Source: Shewanella sp. UCD-KL21 (GTDB lineage Bacteria > Pseudomonadota > Gammaproteobacteria > Enterobacterales > Shewanellaceae). Taken from it: DNA of 41,626 bases. Made by a program: the position numbers and the translations under genes. The notes beneath the pieces are model-generated. The model made no database searches and was not told the DNA's origin. It saw only the letters and a list, made by a program, of their open reading frames with translations. The DNA lies in the NCBI RefSeq assembly GCF_001957135.1, contig NZ_MPHK01000030.1:1-41626 (forward strand), written 5' to 3'. Below are positions 18,501 through 25,950 of the stretch, in pieces (positions within the stretch are counted from its first letter, which is position 1; every line of letters begins with the position of its first letter).

Positions 18501-18669
18501 AGTGGTTGCGGGTTCTTCGCTTTCTTTTGATATTGAAGTGCAAAATAGAGACTCATTAGTCGCTGAAATAAAAGAAGAAAGACATGATGGTAGTGGCGGT
18601 AGTACTGGTTTACTTAGCTTGTTAAGCCTTCTGGGTTTATCAGCTCTTCGTCGCCGTAATCGCAAATAG
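15532..18669 (+). CDS. exeM: ExeM/NucH-family extracellular endonuclease with GlyGly-CTERM
   Basis: This 1045-aa secreted DNase has a signal peptide ending ANA, a lamin-tail domain (~22-165, LLITEMVQ), and an OB-fold-like nucleic-acid-binding region (~205-300, GEIVAVEGVVTAV). An endonuclease/exonuclease/phosphatase domain follows from ~485 to 895. Its active-site blocks are visible: SQNLFNYF, VGLMEMENNG (Glu), VNHFKSKGS (His), GDLNAYGQED (Asp, Asn), GSLDHILIS and SSDHDPA (Asp-His). The C-terminus GSGGSTGLLSLLSLLGLSALRRRNRK is cited here as a Gly-rich stretch, hydrophobic segment and Arg tail: the GlyGly-CTERM sorting signal processed by rhombosortase and exported by type II secretion. In Shewanella oneidensis ExeM releases phosphate and nucleosides from extracellular DNA. 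It lies between a porin and a second nuclease. Confidence 0.92.
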   Translation: MKKSFLSLAIASIISVGANAGVNDLLITEMVQKDYGAELGSVEITNTHATDEFTFTDDTAVYMWANGKYENIMLNANGQPLLSGLTIAPGTSLVVLNKDASDEYKQIITDNGGAYVIGEGDPNTSYTDFYLSGNDGFYIKNGDVIIDRVGAADNTSVWAPDTTLRRRMDSEGNAPVPSATFNASQWEVISPLDISTVGTPNLANAYDPFVCADLTTIAEVQGTGGPSPLKGEIVAVEGVVTAVVGLPKKGFYLRDIVADGNPLTSDGIFVESGSADNQLIGRTVCLGSEVAESYGQTQLAADEWVVTNSNYTPTIATDIEILPSDGGSFETTLNRYEGMLVNLPEDLNPLEEGNQDMRVSRSFSFNYDSYRNNITLAYKRPNLQPNQLNVAGSPESYAAAAQNDDYRLIIESSTSAANGDIPYYPNFGIAPQDNYIRIDDSVVGMQGVISYSYGDYALTVTNELNNTNFIQNLPRTDSPDIDETVGEDEFAIRIASQNLFNYFNSPFGGDQNQFGQSRGADTFTEFTQQKTKLVEAIRALDADVVGLMEMENNGFGLNSAVADLVNEVNVYYNDEYPNNYDKPYSTENRYVFVGFDHNGNGVLDELDALGSDAIATGIIYRPSKLSIERTRVVTMPQQKAPTIVNDNNEVIKDGRDEILESGQNYHRDALVVTFLVNQTGKRLTLAVNHFKSKGSTCWEDWQGVEFGDATKWTQDAPDLDFQGSCSEFRISGAVQLAEELKDVEGDKIILGDLNAYGQEDPMLVLTENPRNKTLMTASHTFVGSKPQFNSDGSPVQITNSYGYINIISKVFEQKGKTPWSYSYNDEVGSLDHILISPSLEERVIDAADWHINAAESNLFDYNNEYKGDYSNEFNKFYAEDHFRSSDHDPALVTLSYLPGEADSGRSMYLTKLNKLMKVPYQVPEVAGALVGDVATIKLTPKDDKEQLDLSQLVEPNVVLTKDGQALVNFEVFGAPSARYSAKVALERDGKVVAGSSLSFDIEVQNRDSLVAEIKEERHDGSGGSTGLLSLLSLLGLSALRRRNRK

Positions 18670-18680
18670 GTTCAACCCCA

Positions 18681-18711
18681 GGTGAGGTGTTCATTTCGGT
18701 GACACCTCACC
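18681..18711 (+). other. Hairpin between the two nuclease genes
   Basis: A perfect 10-bp stem, GGTGAGGTGT with ACACCTCACC, and an 11-nt loop sit 11 nt after the exeM stop. No T run follows, so it is more likely an mRNA-stabilising or processing hairpin than a full terminator. It could still reduce expression of the downstream gene. Confidence 0.8.
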
Positions 18712-18732
18712 ACCTAATAATAAGATAACACT

Positions 18733-21342
18733 ATGAATAATAAAATCACTTCAGTGGCGAAGGCAATCACTCTGCTTTTAGCCACTGCTTCAACAGCTGC
18801 TCATGCTGATTTGGTTATTACCGAATATGTTGAAGGTAGTAGTAATAATAAAGCGATTGAAATCTCGAACCTTGGCGATAGTAATATTGACCTAGATGCC
18901 TATCAATATGTGTTAACCCTATACTCTAACGGCGCAACTGACCCAGGTAATACAGCTGTTTTAACGGGTAATTTAGCTGCGGGTAGCAGCATTGTTTATC
19001 ACAATGCAGGTGCTGATGAGCAGTTTAAAGTCGGTATTGAATCTACAGTCACTTACTTTAATGGCGATGATGCATTAGTACTGACCAAAGATGGCGCAAC
19101 TATTGATCGTGTGGGTAAGTTGGGTGAGCGACCTGATGGCGCTTGGACAGATCCAAACGACCCAGACTTTTCGACTAAAGATAAAACCCTAAGACGCAAG
19201 GCCAGTATTACCACAGGTGATACAGACGCCTCAGCAGACTTCCCTGGTGCTAATAATCAATGGGTTGTGTTTGAAAAAGACACTGCTGATGGACTAGGTT
19301 GTCCTGGTGAAGGTGCTTGTGTTGCTGAGCCTGGTGTACTCATAATTACTGAATATATTGAAGGCAGTAGTAATAACAAAGCCATTGAGCTTTCCAATGT
19401 CGGTGGCAGTGCAATTGACTTAGATGCCGCTCAGTACAAACTGACACTATATACTAACGGCGCTACAGAGCCTGGTAATAGTGAAACACTGACAGGTATG
19501 TTGGCTGCGGGTGAAAGCATTGTGTTTCATAACAGTGGCGCAGCGGATGAGTTTAAAGTAGGCACTGAATCAACAGTGACTTACTTTAATGGTGATGACG
19601 CATTAATGTTGACCAAGGACGATGTGGTTATTGACCGTATTGGTAAACTTGGTGAAAGACCTGATGGTGCATGGACAGATCCAAATGATCCAGACTTCTC
19701 AACCAAAGATAAAACCTTAAGACGTAAAGCTAGCATCACAGCAGGTAACAGCGATGCGTACGGTGACTTCCCTGGAACAAATAATCAGTGGGTTACCTTT
19801 GATATAGACACTGCTGATGGCCTAGGTTGTATGGGCGAAGTTGCTTGTGGTGATACACCAGTAGATCCAGAACCCGATCCAACACCTTGTAATAATTGTG
19901 TCGAGCTAACTCCTGTCGCTGACCCTGATGTTTTTGAGCCTAACGTTTATTATACCGACGTACTTAGTGGTAGCTTTGACGATGCTGAAGCAATGAAAGA
20001 TGCGATTTCAATTAGCATTACTAATGGTCATCAGCAATTGAGCTATAAAGAAGTGTGGACAGCGCTTACTTACTCAGATGAAGATCCGGCCAACAGTAGC
20101 AACGTTATTGAGCTTTATACAGGTCTATCTGTTTCTAAGCAAAATAATGGCGGCAATACCAGTGATTGGAACCGTGAACACGTTTGGGCTAAAAGTCATG
20201 GTTTCCCAAGTGAGTCTCAACTTGGTTACACCGATGCTCATCACTTACGTCCGACGAATGTGAAGGTTAACTCTACTCGTAGTAATTATGATTTTGCTGA
20301 ATGTGGTGATAACGCTACAGAAGTAGCTGATGCACCAGGAAACTTTGTTGATTCTAGCGGTCGCTGTTTTGAGCCAAGAGATGAAGTTAAAGGTGATGTA
20401 GCACGGATGATCATGTATATGGATACACGTTATCAAGGTAACGATTCTAATATGCCTGATTTGATTGCTGTTGATCGTATGACAACGAGTGATGAAGTTT
20501 CTAATAATGAACCGCTTCACGGCAAGTTATGTACGCTTTACGCTTGGCATCATCAAGATCCCGTCGACGATGCCGATCTTCAGCGTAATGATGCAATTTA
20601 TACCTATCAAGGCAACCGTAACCCGTATATTGATTACCCAGAGTGGGTACAAGCGGTTTATGGTGAGCAATGTGATGATCCACTTGAGCCAGAGCTAGAT
20701 GTTGATGTGATCATAGCTGCGCCAGAATCTGTTAACGAAGGTGAAGCGTTTATTATCGATGCTTCAGAAACCGTTGCTAAAGACGAAGCTGAACTTAGCT
20801 TTAGCTGGGAGCAAACTGCAGGTCCAGAACTAGAGTTTGATGCTTTAAGTTCAATTCTTGCGCTAACAGCACCTGAAGTAACTAGCGATACGCCACTACA
20901 ATTTACCCTAACGGTAAGTGATGGCACGCTTGAAACTACACAAGTCGTCAGTGTGACAGTGGTGAATGTACCGTTAGCCTTTGATATTAGCTTTAGTGGT
21001 AACACTGAGCTAAATGAAGGTGACAGCACAGTGATCACAGCTGTCATTGCCGATGAGCCAGCCGGGTTACAATACAGCTGGAATCAAGTATCTGGTAGTT
21101 CAGCTGAGTATACTACAGACGGCTTAATGCTTAATGTAACAGCTCCTGCAGTGTCGGTAGATCAAACATTAGTGTTTGAACTTGTCGTGACTGACGGCGA
21201 AGAGCAATACAGTACAACTGTTAGCATCAATGTGAAAAACATCCAAGATGATAATGGTTGGACTAAGCCAGATGGCGCGGGTAGCTTAGGCGCTGGCTTG
21301 CTAATGCTATTACCGCTGTTATGGCGCCGTCGTCAATCTTAA
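18733..21342 (+). CDS. Secreted endonuclease I (EndA/NucM/ExeS-like) with lamin-tail domains and GlyGly-CTERM
   Basis: This 869-aa secreted nuclease has a signal peptide (ending AAHA), then two tandem lamin-tail domains (~25-195 and ~203-380). The two share ITEYxEGSSNNKAIE, NGDDAL and ERPDGAWTDPNDPDFSTKDK, clear internal duplication. The endonuclease I catalytic domain spans ~395-645, with NREHVWAKSHGFP (His-metal motif), DAHHLRPTN, NSTRSNYDF and RNPYIDYPEWV. Two PKD/Ig-like domains (~650-830) follow, then a GlyGly-CTERM tail (GAGSLGAGLL, hydrophobic, RRRQS). It should degrade DNA or RNA outside the cell, complementing the ExeM-type enzyme just upstream (63 nt). S. oneidensis ExeS is a plausible relative, but the domain layout differs enough that I give no symbol. 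Confidence 0.9.
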   Translation: MNNKITSVAKAITLLLATASTAAHADLVITEYVEGSSNNKAIEISNLGDSNIDLDAYQYVLTLYSNGATDPGNTAVLTGNLAAGSSIVYHNAGADEQFKVGIESTVTYFNGDDALVLTKDGATIDRVGKLGERPDGAWTDPNDPDFSTKDKTLRRKASITTGDTDASADFPGANNQWVVFEKDTADGLGCPGEGACVAEPGVLIITEYIEGSSNNKAIELSNVGGSAIDLDAAQYKLTLYTNGATEPGNSETLTGMLAAGESIVFHNSGAADEFKVGTESTVTYFNGDDALMLTKDDVVIDRIGKLGERPDGAWTDPNDPDFSTKDKTLRRKASITAGNSDAYGDFPGTNNQWVTFDIDTADGLGCMGEVACGDTPVDPEPDPTPCNNCVELTPVADPDVFEPNVYYTDVLSGSFDDAEAMKDAISISITNGHQQLSYKEVWTALTYSDEDPANSSNVIELYTGLSVSKQNNGGNTSDWNREHVWAKSHGFPSESQLGYTDAHHLRPTNVKVNSTRSNYDFAECGDNATEVADAPGNFVDSSGRCFEPRDEVKGDVARMIMYMDTRYQGNDSNMPDLIAVDRMTTSDEVSNNEPLHGKLCTLYAWHHQDPVDDADLQRNDAIYTYQGNRNPYIDYPEWVQAVYGEQCDDPLEPELDVDVIIAAPESVNEGEAFIIDASETVAKDEAELSFSWEQTAGPELEFDALSSILALTAPEVTSDTPLQFTLTVSDGTLETTQVVSVTVVNVPLAFDISFSGNTELNEGDSTVITAVIADEPAGLQYSWNQVSGSSAEYTTDGLMLNVTAPAVSVDQTLVFELVVTDGEEQYSTTVSINVKNIQDDNGWTKPDGAGSLGAGLLMLLPLLWRRRQS

Positions 21343-21442
21343 GCTTTTGAAGCTGTATTTTTGAGTTCAAATTTGAGAAATATATAGCTTAGAAATAAAC
21401 AGTACTTAAGAAAATAGCCCAGTTACAAGGGCTTAATAAAAG

Positions 21443-21484
21443 TCCACCAATACGAAGCTTGCTTTGTGCTGGTGGATTTTTTAT
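21443..21484 (+). terminator. Intrinsic terminator after the nuclease cluster
   Basis: TCCACCA (21443-21449) pairs with TGGTGGA (21470-21476), with extra inner pairing around GAAGC/GCTTT, and is followed by TTTTTTATTTT. It lies ~100 nt after the endonuclease I stop. Confidence 0.85.
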
Positions 21485-21499
21485 TTTCAGTTGAATTGT

Positions 21500-21770
21500 A
21501 TAAATCCTACCGTTTTCAGAGTGTTTTTAATAAACGCGCCTGCATGTTTTAGAACTGTTTAAATATTTCATGCACCACAGATTTTGCGACCTTTTACAAT
21601 CTAGCCATCAAAAGCATATATGGATCCATGACAGATTGCTGTAATTAGTTTGTTTGCCTCATTCATCACTTTGACCAAGGCCAGTACATTCTTATCCATA
21701 GGCAAAGAGCCTGGGCTACATGCTTCGTCTGAGATTAGACCATAACATTGGCCTTAACAGTCTATATGGG
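21500..21770 (-). pseudogene. DJ-1/PfpI (class I glutamine amidotransferase-like) gene remnant
   Basis: Translating the minus strand in one frame gives YGLISDEACSPGSL, MDKNVLALVKVMNEANKL, ITAICHGSIYAFDG, stop, IVKGRKICGA, stop, NI, stop, TVLKHAGAFIKN. This matches the core of the DJ-1/PfpI family, including the nucleophile elbow AICHG with its Cys. There are at least four in-frame stops (one before QCYGLIS) and no start, so the gene is dead. No frame covering the N-terminal ~60 residues was found upstream. Members act as glyoxalases, deglycases or proteases; nothing active remains here. Confidence 0.65.
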
Positions 21771-22038
21771 AAGGGGTTAACGAAAATAACGAAAAGCAGA
21801 CATTTCAATTAAGTTGAGGTTTTAAGAGTTATGACTGTCAGTCATTATGGTGAGTGAACTTTAAGATGAGTGGCAATTTTCGTTATAGCGTTGCAGTGAT
21901 TATCTGAACTCTGGGCACGGAACTGTGAATTCTAACCTTTGGCTGTAGAGGCTGATTTACGTAAATAGAGGGATATTATAAGTTCCATTTTACCCCTCTA
22001 GTTTATTAATTGGCTCTATTCTCTAGCCATTGTGATGG

Positions 22039-22530
22039 TTATTCAGCAGGTAATTCAGTGCTTTTATAAATGGGATCGACCTCAAGAACTGGCGCGGCAT
22101 CGAGTTCGTTGGCATCCATCATAGAACCAATACGTTGCATTGATGATAAAAGCTGAGACTGTTCCCATTCTTCTAATGCACAGAAATTTTGAATAAAATG
22201 CTCCTGCAATGGCTTCGGCGCTTCAAGTAAACAAGCCTTGCCCTCATCAGATAAATATAAACTGACCCGTCTTTTATCTTGCTCACTTCGGACTCTTTGA
22301 ATCAAATTTCTGCTTTCTAAGCGGTCTAAAATGTTAGTCACAGTTGCAGCGCTCAAGTTGATATTTTTAGCCACTTGACTTGCTGTAACACCATTAATAC
22401 CGGCGATTTCTTGCATGATCATTAATTGAGGTCCGGTTATGCCAGACTTTTTATTCAACTGTTTTGAGTGCAAATCAATTGCTCGAATCACTTTACGTAT
22501 CGATATTAATAGTTCTTCGTATTTTTCCAT
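22039..22530 (-). CDS. MarR-family transcriptional regulator
   Basis: This 163-aa winged-helix dimeric repressor or activator shows the MarR layout: N-terminal dimerisation helix, then GITGPQLMIMQEIAGINGVTASQVAKNINLSAATVTNILDRLESRNLIQRVRSEQDKRRVSLYLSDEGK (described here in its HTH and wing order, residues ~27-95). The wing has the family's D-K-R-R motif. It is transcribed away from the small-protein/putP/proB genes. An almost perfect palindrome sits right before that operon (22793-22816), so it probably controls it. A ligand is not evident; proline, glutamate or an osmotic signal would fit the neighbours. MarR proteins usually also bind their own promoter, in the same 300-nt gap. Confidence 0.88.
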   Translation of the reverse strand: MEKYEELLISIRKVIRAIDLHSKQLNKKSGITGPQLMIMQEIAGINGVTASQVAKNINLSAATVTNILDRLESRNLIQRVRSEQDKRRVSLYLSDEGKACLLEAPKPLQEHFIQNFCALEEWEQSQLLSSMQRIGSMMDANELDAAPVLEVDPIYKSTELPAE

Positions 22531-22792
22531 TACTTCTTCTAGTGATTAGCCATGAGTGTAGGATAACACTAACCTTATTTTTTATCAGTCCATATTGTCT
22601 ATTAGCAATAAGTCTTAGCTGTTTTCGAGTCGAATACTAATCATTTTTGCTTTTAAATAATAACCATTTTTTAAAAATGGGATTAACTCAAATGATTTAT
22701 TTTCATGCTGTATGGTTTTACTGTCATTAAGCTACTGTAAAACATCAGCTTGGCGGTTGCTCGGTTGATCTTAGTGTAATAAGTCTATAACA

Positions 22793-22816
22793 TAATAGTT
22801 AGAGTACTAATTATTA
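22793..22816. promoter_or_regulatory. Candidate MarR operator palindrome
   Basis: The arms TAATAGTTAG (22793-22802) and CTAATTATTA (22807-22816), separated by AGTA, are complementary at 9 of 10 positions. The size and AT-rich character are typical of MarR operators. It ends at the start of the AGAGG ribosome binding site of the small gene at 22830, so bound repressor would block transcription. The gene on the other side of the gap is marR itself. The rest of 22531-22792 holds no gene. Confidence 0.6.
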
Positions 22817-22829
22817 GAGGTAGAATTAA

Positions 22830-22994
22830 ATGCAAGGCGAAACCAGTTCATGTGACAGTCCCAGTTATCTGCAACAATTAACAACACGTTCAGTTGAAAT
22901 AGCGAAACATACAGTGGGATTAATATGTTTATGGTTAATTCTTAGTACTTATATTTTTTATCCGCTAACAAAAATCAATAAGGCTGTTAAATAA
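22830..22994 (+). CDS. 54-aa single-TM protein translationally coupled to the PutP symporter
   Basis: ATG at 22830 with AGAGG 9 nt upstream opens a 54-aa frame whose TAA shares its last base with the ATG of the symporter (TAATG), a strong coupling signal. It has a polar N-terminus, then one membrane segment (VGLICLWLILSTYIFYPL) and a basic end (KINKAVK). Small membrane partners are encoded directly before other sodium/solute symporters: DUF485 (YjcH) with ActP, DUF997 (YhdT) with PanF, and DUF4212. This protein has the same position but is shorter, with one clear TM, and I could not assign it to those families. It may be a stabilising or assembly subunit of the transporter. Confidence 0.75.
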   Translation: MQGETSSCDSPSYLQQLTTRSVEIAKHTVGLICLWLILSTYIFYPLTKINKAVK

Positions 22995-24490
22995 TGGAAT
23001 ATACCTTTATTTCATTAGGGATTTATTTTGTACTCATGTTAGGTATCGGTATCTACGCCGCAAAAACATCCACTGCTAATCTTTCCGAATATATGCTGGG
23101 CGGCCGCCAAGTTAGCCCTCAAGTGACCGCATTATCTGCTGGTGCATCTGATATGAGTGGTTGGATGCTTATGGGGTTACCCGGTGCCATTTTTGTTTCA
23201 GGGTTTGATACTATTTGGGTTGCACTAGGCTTAGTGATTGGCGCATGGGCAAACTATAAACTGGTTGCACCTAAGCTGCGTTTGTACACTGAAAAAACCA
23301 ATGACTCATTAACCCTACCTGACTTTTTTGGAAAACGATTTGATAAAGAAAATGGCATAATCCGTCTTATTTCAGCGGTTGTGATCATTATCTTTTTTAC
23401 CTTATACACTTCAGCAGGTCTTGTCGGTGGTGGTAAGTTATTTGAAACCGCTTTTGCAATGAACTATCAAACCGGCGTTATTATTACCATGCTAGTGGTG
23501 GTGGCTTATACCTTGATGGGCGGTTTTTTAGCCGTAAGCATGACTGACTTTGTACAAGGTGTGATTATGTTTATCGCCCTTATTTTAGTGCCTGTTGTGG
23601 CGTTCACCCATTTTGATAGTCCCGCAAGTATGATGAGTTATTCACTTGAAACCATTCCTCCTTTTAGCGAAAGCTTATCTGAGTTAACCATGATTTCACT
23701 GCTATCTAGCTTGGCATGGGGGCTGGGGTACTTTGGTCAGCCGCATATAATTGTTAGGTTTATGGCCATCGATTCAGTCAAAAATATCAAAACAGCTCGC
23801 CGGATCGGTATGAGCTGGATGACAGTGACCATTATTGGCGCTTTAGCCACGGGGCTAACTGGGGTGGCTTATACGCGTAAATTTGAAGTCACACTTGCCG
23901 ATCCTGAAACTATCTTTATTTTCTTTTCTGAAGTGTTATTTCATCCTTTAATCGGCGGCTTTTTATTAGCAGCCATTTTAGCGGCGGTGATGAGTACCAT
24001 TTCATCACAATTGCTGGTGTCTTCAAGTTCACTAACAGAAGATATCTATCGCGCCTACAGCAAAAAAGCCGTCTCGGATAAAACCGCGGTAAATATTGGC
24101 AGACTTTGTGTATTTGGTGTTGCTGTTGTGGCCTCTTTTATCGCAATGAATCCATCAAGCAGTATTTTATCTATTGTCAGTAATGCTTGGGCAGGTTTTG
24201 GCGCAGCATTTGGGCCGCTGATTTTATTTAGTTTATTATGGCAAAAAGTCACCTACGAAGGCGCATTAGCCGGGATTATTACGGGTACTGTGACGGTTTT
24301 ATTTTGGATTTTTGCACCGGTATTAACTAATGGTGAAACCCTCAGCAGTTTGGTATATGAAATGCTGCCAGGCTTTTTCATCAGTGGCTTATCGATTTGG
24401 TTAGTGAGTTTAGTGACCAAGGCACCATCTGATGAGATTCAAAAAACATTTAAAGATGTTAATCATCAATTAATTCAACAATTATCATAA
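22994..24490 (+). CDS. putP: Sodium/proline symporter (SSS family)
   Basis: This 498-aa inner-membrane sodium:solute symporter has about 13 hydrophobic segments. PutP signatures are present: MLGGRQVSPQVTALSAGASDMSGWMLMGLPG near residues 36-66 (sodium site region), and AAILAAVMSTISSQLLVSSSSLTEDIYR near 326-353, the TM9 serine-rich sodium/proline site. Length matches E. coli PutP (502). It is read from the TAATG overlap with the small membrane protein and is followed after 9 nt by proB, so the three form one operon. Pairing proline import with the first proline-synthesis enzyme, and no PutA nearby, points to proline accumulation (osmoprotection) rather than catabolism. That is inference. Confidence 0.9.
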   Translation: MEYTFISLGIYFVLMLGIGIYAAKTSTANLSEYMLGGRQVSPQVTALSAGASDMSGWMLMGLPGAIFVSGFDTIWVALGLVIGAWANYKLVAPKLRLYTEKTNDSLTLPDFFGKRFDKENGIIRLISAVVIIIFFTLYTSAGLVGGGKLFETAFAMNYQTGVIITMLVVVAYTLMGGFLAVSMTDFVQGVIMFIALILVPVVAFTHFDSPASMMSYSLETIPPFSESLSELTMISLLSSLAWGLGYFGQPHIIVRFMAIDSVKNIKTARRIGMSWMTVTIIGALATGLTGVAYTRKFEVTLADPETIFIFFSEVLFHPLIGGFLLAAILAAVMSTISSQLLVSSSSLTEDIYRAYSKKAVSDKTAVNIGRLCVFGVAVVASFIAMNPSSSILSIVSNAWAGFGAAFGPLILFSLLWQKVTYEGALAGIITGTVTVLFWIFAPVLTNGETLSSLVYEMLPGFFISGLSIWLVSLVTKAPSDEIQKTFKDVNHQLIQQLS

Positions 24491-24499
24491 GGTCTACTC

Positions 24500-25600
24500 A
24501 TGTCTATTAAATCCAATCAACGATTGGTGATAAAGGTGGGTAGTGCGTTAATTGCCCCTGAAAACAATGGTTGTAGTTCGCATCACCTGCTGAGTATTGC
24601 GCAATTTATACTTCGTTGTCGAAAGCAGGGCAAACAAGTTATTTTGGTTTCTTCTGGCTCAGTTGCTGCTGGTCGTCAATGGATTGATGTTAAATCACCG
24701 TCAATTGCCCTAAAAAAGGCCATGGCGGCCGCAGGACAAACCAATATGATGGCGGTGTGGGATAAGTTATTTGACTTTCCCACCGCGCAAATTCTTCTGA
24801 CTCATGCTGATTTATGTAATAAAGAACGCTATGCCAGCATTAAAGAAACCATAGAATCCTTATTGGAGCATGGGGTCTTACCTATCGTGAATGAAAACGA
24901 TACGGTGACCTCTGAAGAGTTAAAAGTGGGTGATAACGATAATCTAGCCGCTATGGTTGCGGCATCGACGGGGGCTGATGGCTTAATCCTTTGTACCGAC
25001 GTTGATGGCTTGTTTGATAAAAATCCCCAGCAACATGTTGATGCAAAATTGATTAAAACCATTGATGTGATTGACGAGGCTATTTATAAAATGGCGGGCG
25101 GCGCAACCAGCTCAATGGGCACTGGCGGCATGCAAACCAAAATAGAGGCAGCTGAAAAAGCCGTGGCTCATGGCATTGATACTTATGTTGTTAATGGCTT
25201 TAATCATCAAACCTTTAGCGCCTTACTGCAAGATGAAAACCCTGGCTCTCATTTTGTGTCCTGTAAAACCCCGATGTCACCTGAGCAGCATTGGATGACT
25301 CATACAGTGCGCGAGCGAGGTGAGGTAGTGATAGAAGATCAACATGCAGCGATTAGTCAGCATGATGATGTGATCACCAGTGCTAGCATTGTTTCGGTAA
25401 AAGGCGAGTTTGCAGTGGGTGATACCATATTAATCCGCACTGATGATGGCTCACAAGTGGCAAAGGCCACATCAAATTACAGCAGTTGTTTACTTAACTA
25501 TCTCACCCAAGAAGCCGGTGTTGGTGAAATTGTAGCCAGTCAGCCACAGAATAACTCAATTATTTCACCGATAAATCTCGCCGTTTTGCAAAGAACATGA
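24500..25600 (+). CDS. proB: Glutamate 5-kinase with PUA domain
   Basis: This 366-aa enzyme phosphorylates glutamate with ATP, the first step of proline synthesis. The amino-acid kinase domain (~1-255) shows VIKVGSALIAP, LVSSGSVAAGR, NENDTV, GDNDNLAAMVAASTGADGL, LCTDVDGLF and GTGGMQTKIEAA, all family-typical. A PUA domain fills ~275-355. The length equals E. coli ProB (367). The usual partner proA is absent here, and the gene instead ends an operon with a proline symporter, 9 nt after it, behind AAGG. An orphan proB may be a second, specialised copy, as with the osmotically controlled ProJ of Bacillus; feedback sensitivity cannot be judged from the sequence. Confidence 0.93.
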   Translation: MSIKSNQRLVIKVGSALIAPENNGCSSHHLLSIAQFILRCRKQGKQVILVSSGSVAAGRQWIDVKSPSIALKKAMAAAGQTNMMAVWDKLFDFPTAQILLTHADLCNKERYASIKETIESLLEHGVLPIVNENDTVTSEELKVGDNDNLAAMVAASTGADGLILCTDVDGLFDKNPQQHVDAKLIKTIDVIDEAIYKMAGGATSSMGTGGMQTKIEAAEKAVAHGIDTYVVNGFNHQTFSALLQDENPGSHFVSCKTPMSPEQHWMTHTVRERGEVVIEDQHAAISQHDDVITSASIVSVKGEFAVGDTILIRTDDGSQVAKATSNYSSCLLNYLTQEAGVGEIVASQPQNNSIISPINLAVLQRT

Positions 25601-25633
25601 GTCTAATCTGAATATTATCAGCCAATGCTAATC

Positions 25634-25652
25634 GCGCCGCTAGGGCGCTATT
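25634..25652 (+). terminator. Weak hairpin after proB
   Basis: GCGCC (25634-25638) pairs with GGCGC (25644-25648) and is followed by TATTTC. The stem is short and the T run poor, so termination is uncertain. The remaining ~300 nt to the next gene show no other feature. Confidence 0.35.
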
Positions 25653-25950
25653 TCAAATGATGCAACTGACGTGACCGATACAACTGAGCAACAAACTTAA
25701 GTCACAAAAAATACCCTTTCTCGTTTGATTCTTGTTATAGAGCCTATCGGATTAAAGGGCTATTAATCACTGACTTTCAGTGAGTTATTGCCTGTGTATT
25801 TTTAACTTATTGACTTTTTCTCCACACTCACTTTTTTTGCACTTCTCTATCTCTTAATAATAAGCACTTACCAATGGCTTATTAGCATCTAACTTATTGT
25901 CATAGTCTATGATTAAGGAACAGCATAAGGGGAAAACCGAGGAAGTTACC

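Noticed and set aside
20245..20698. Several 60-91 aa frames on both strands inside the endonuclease I gene
   Set aside because: They are shadows of a strongly supported gene with recognisable catalytic motifs.
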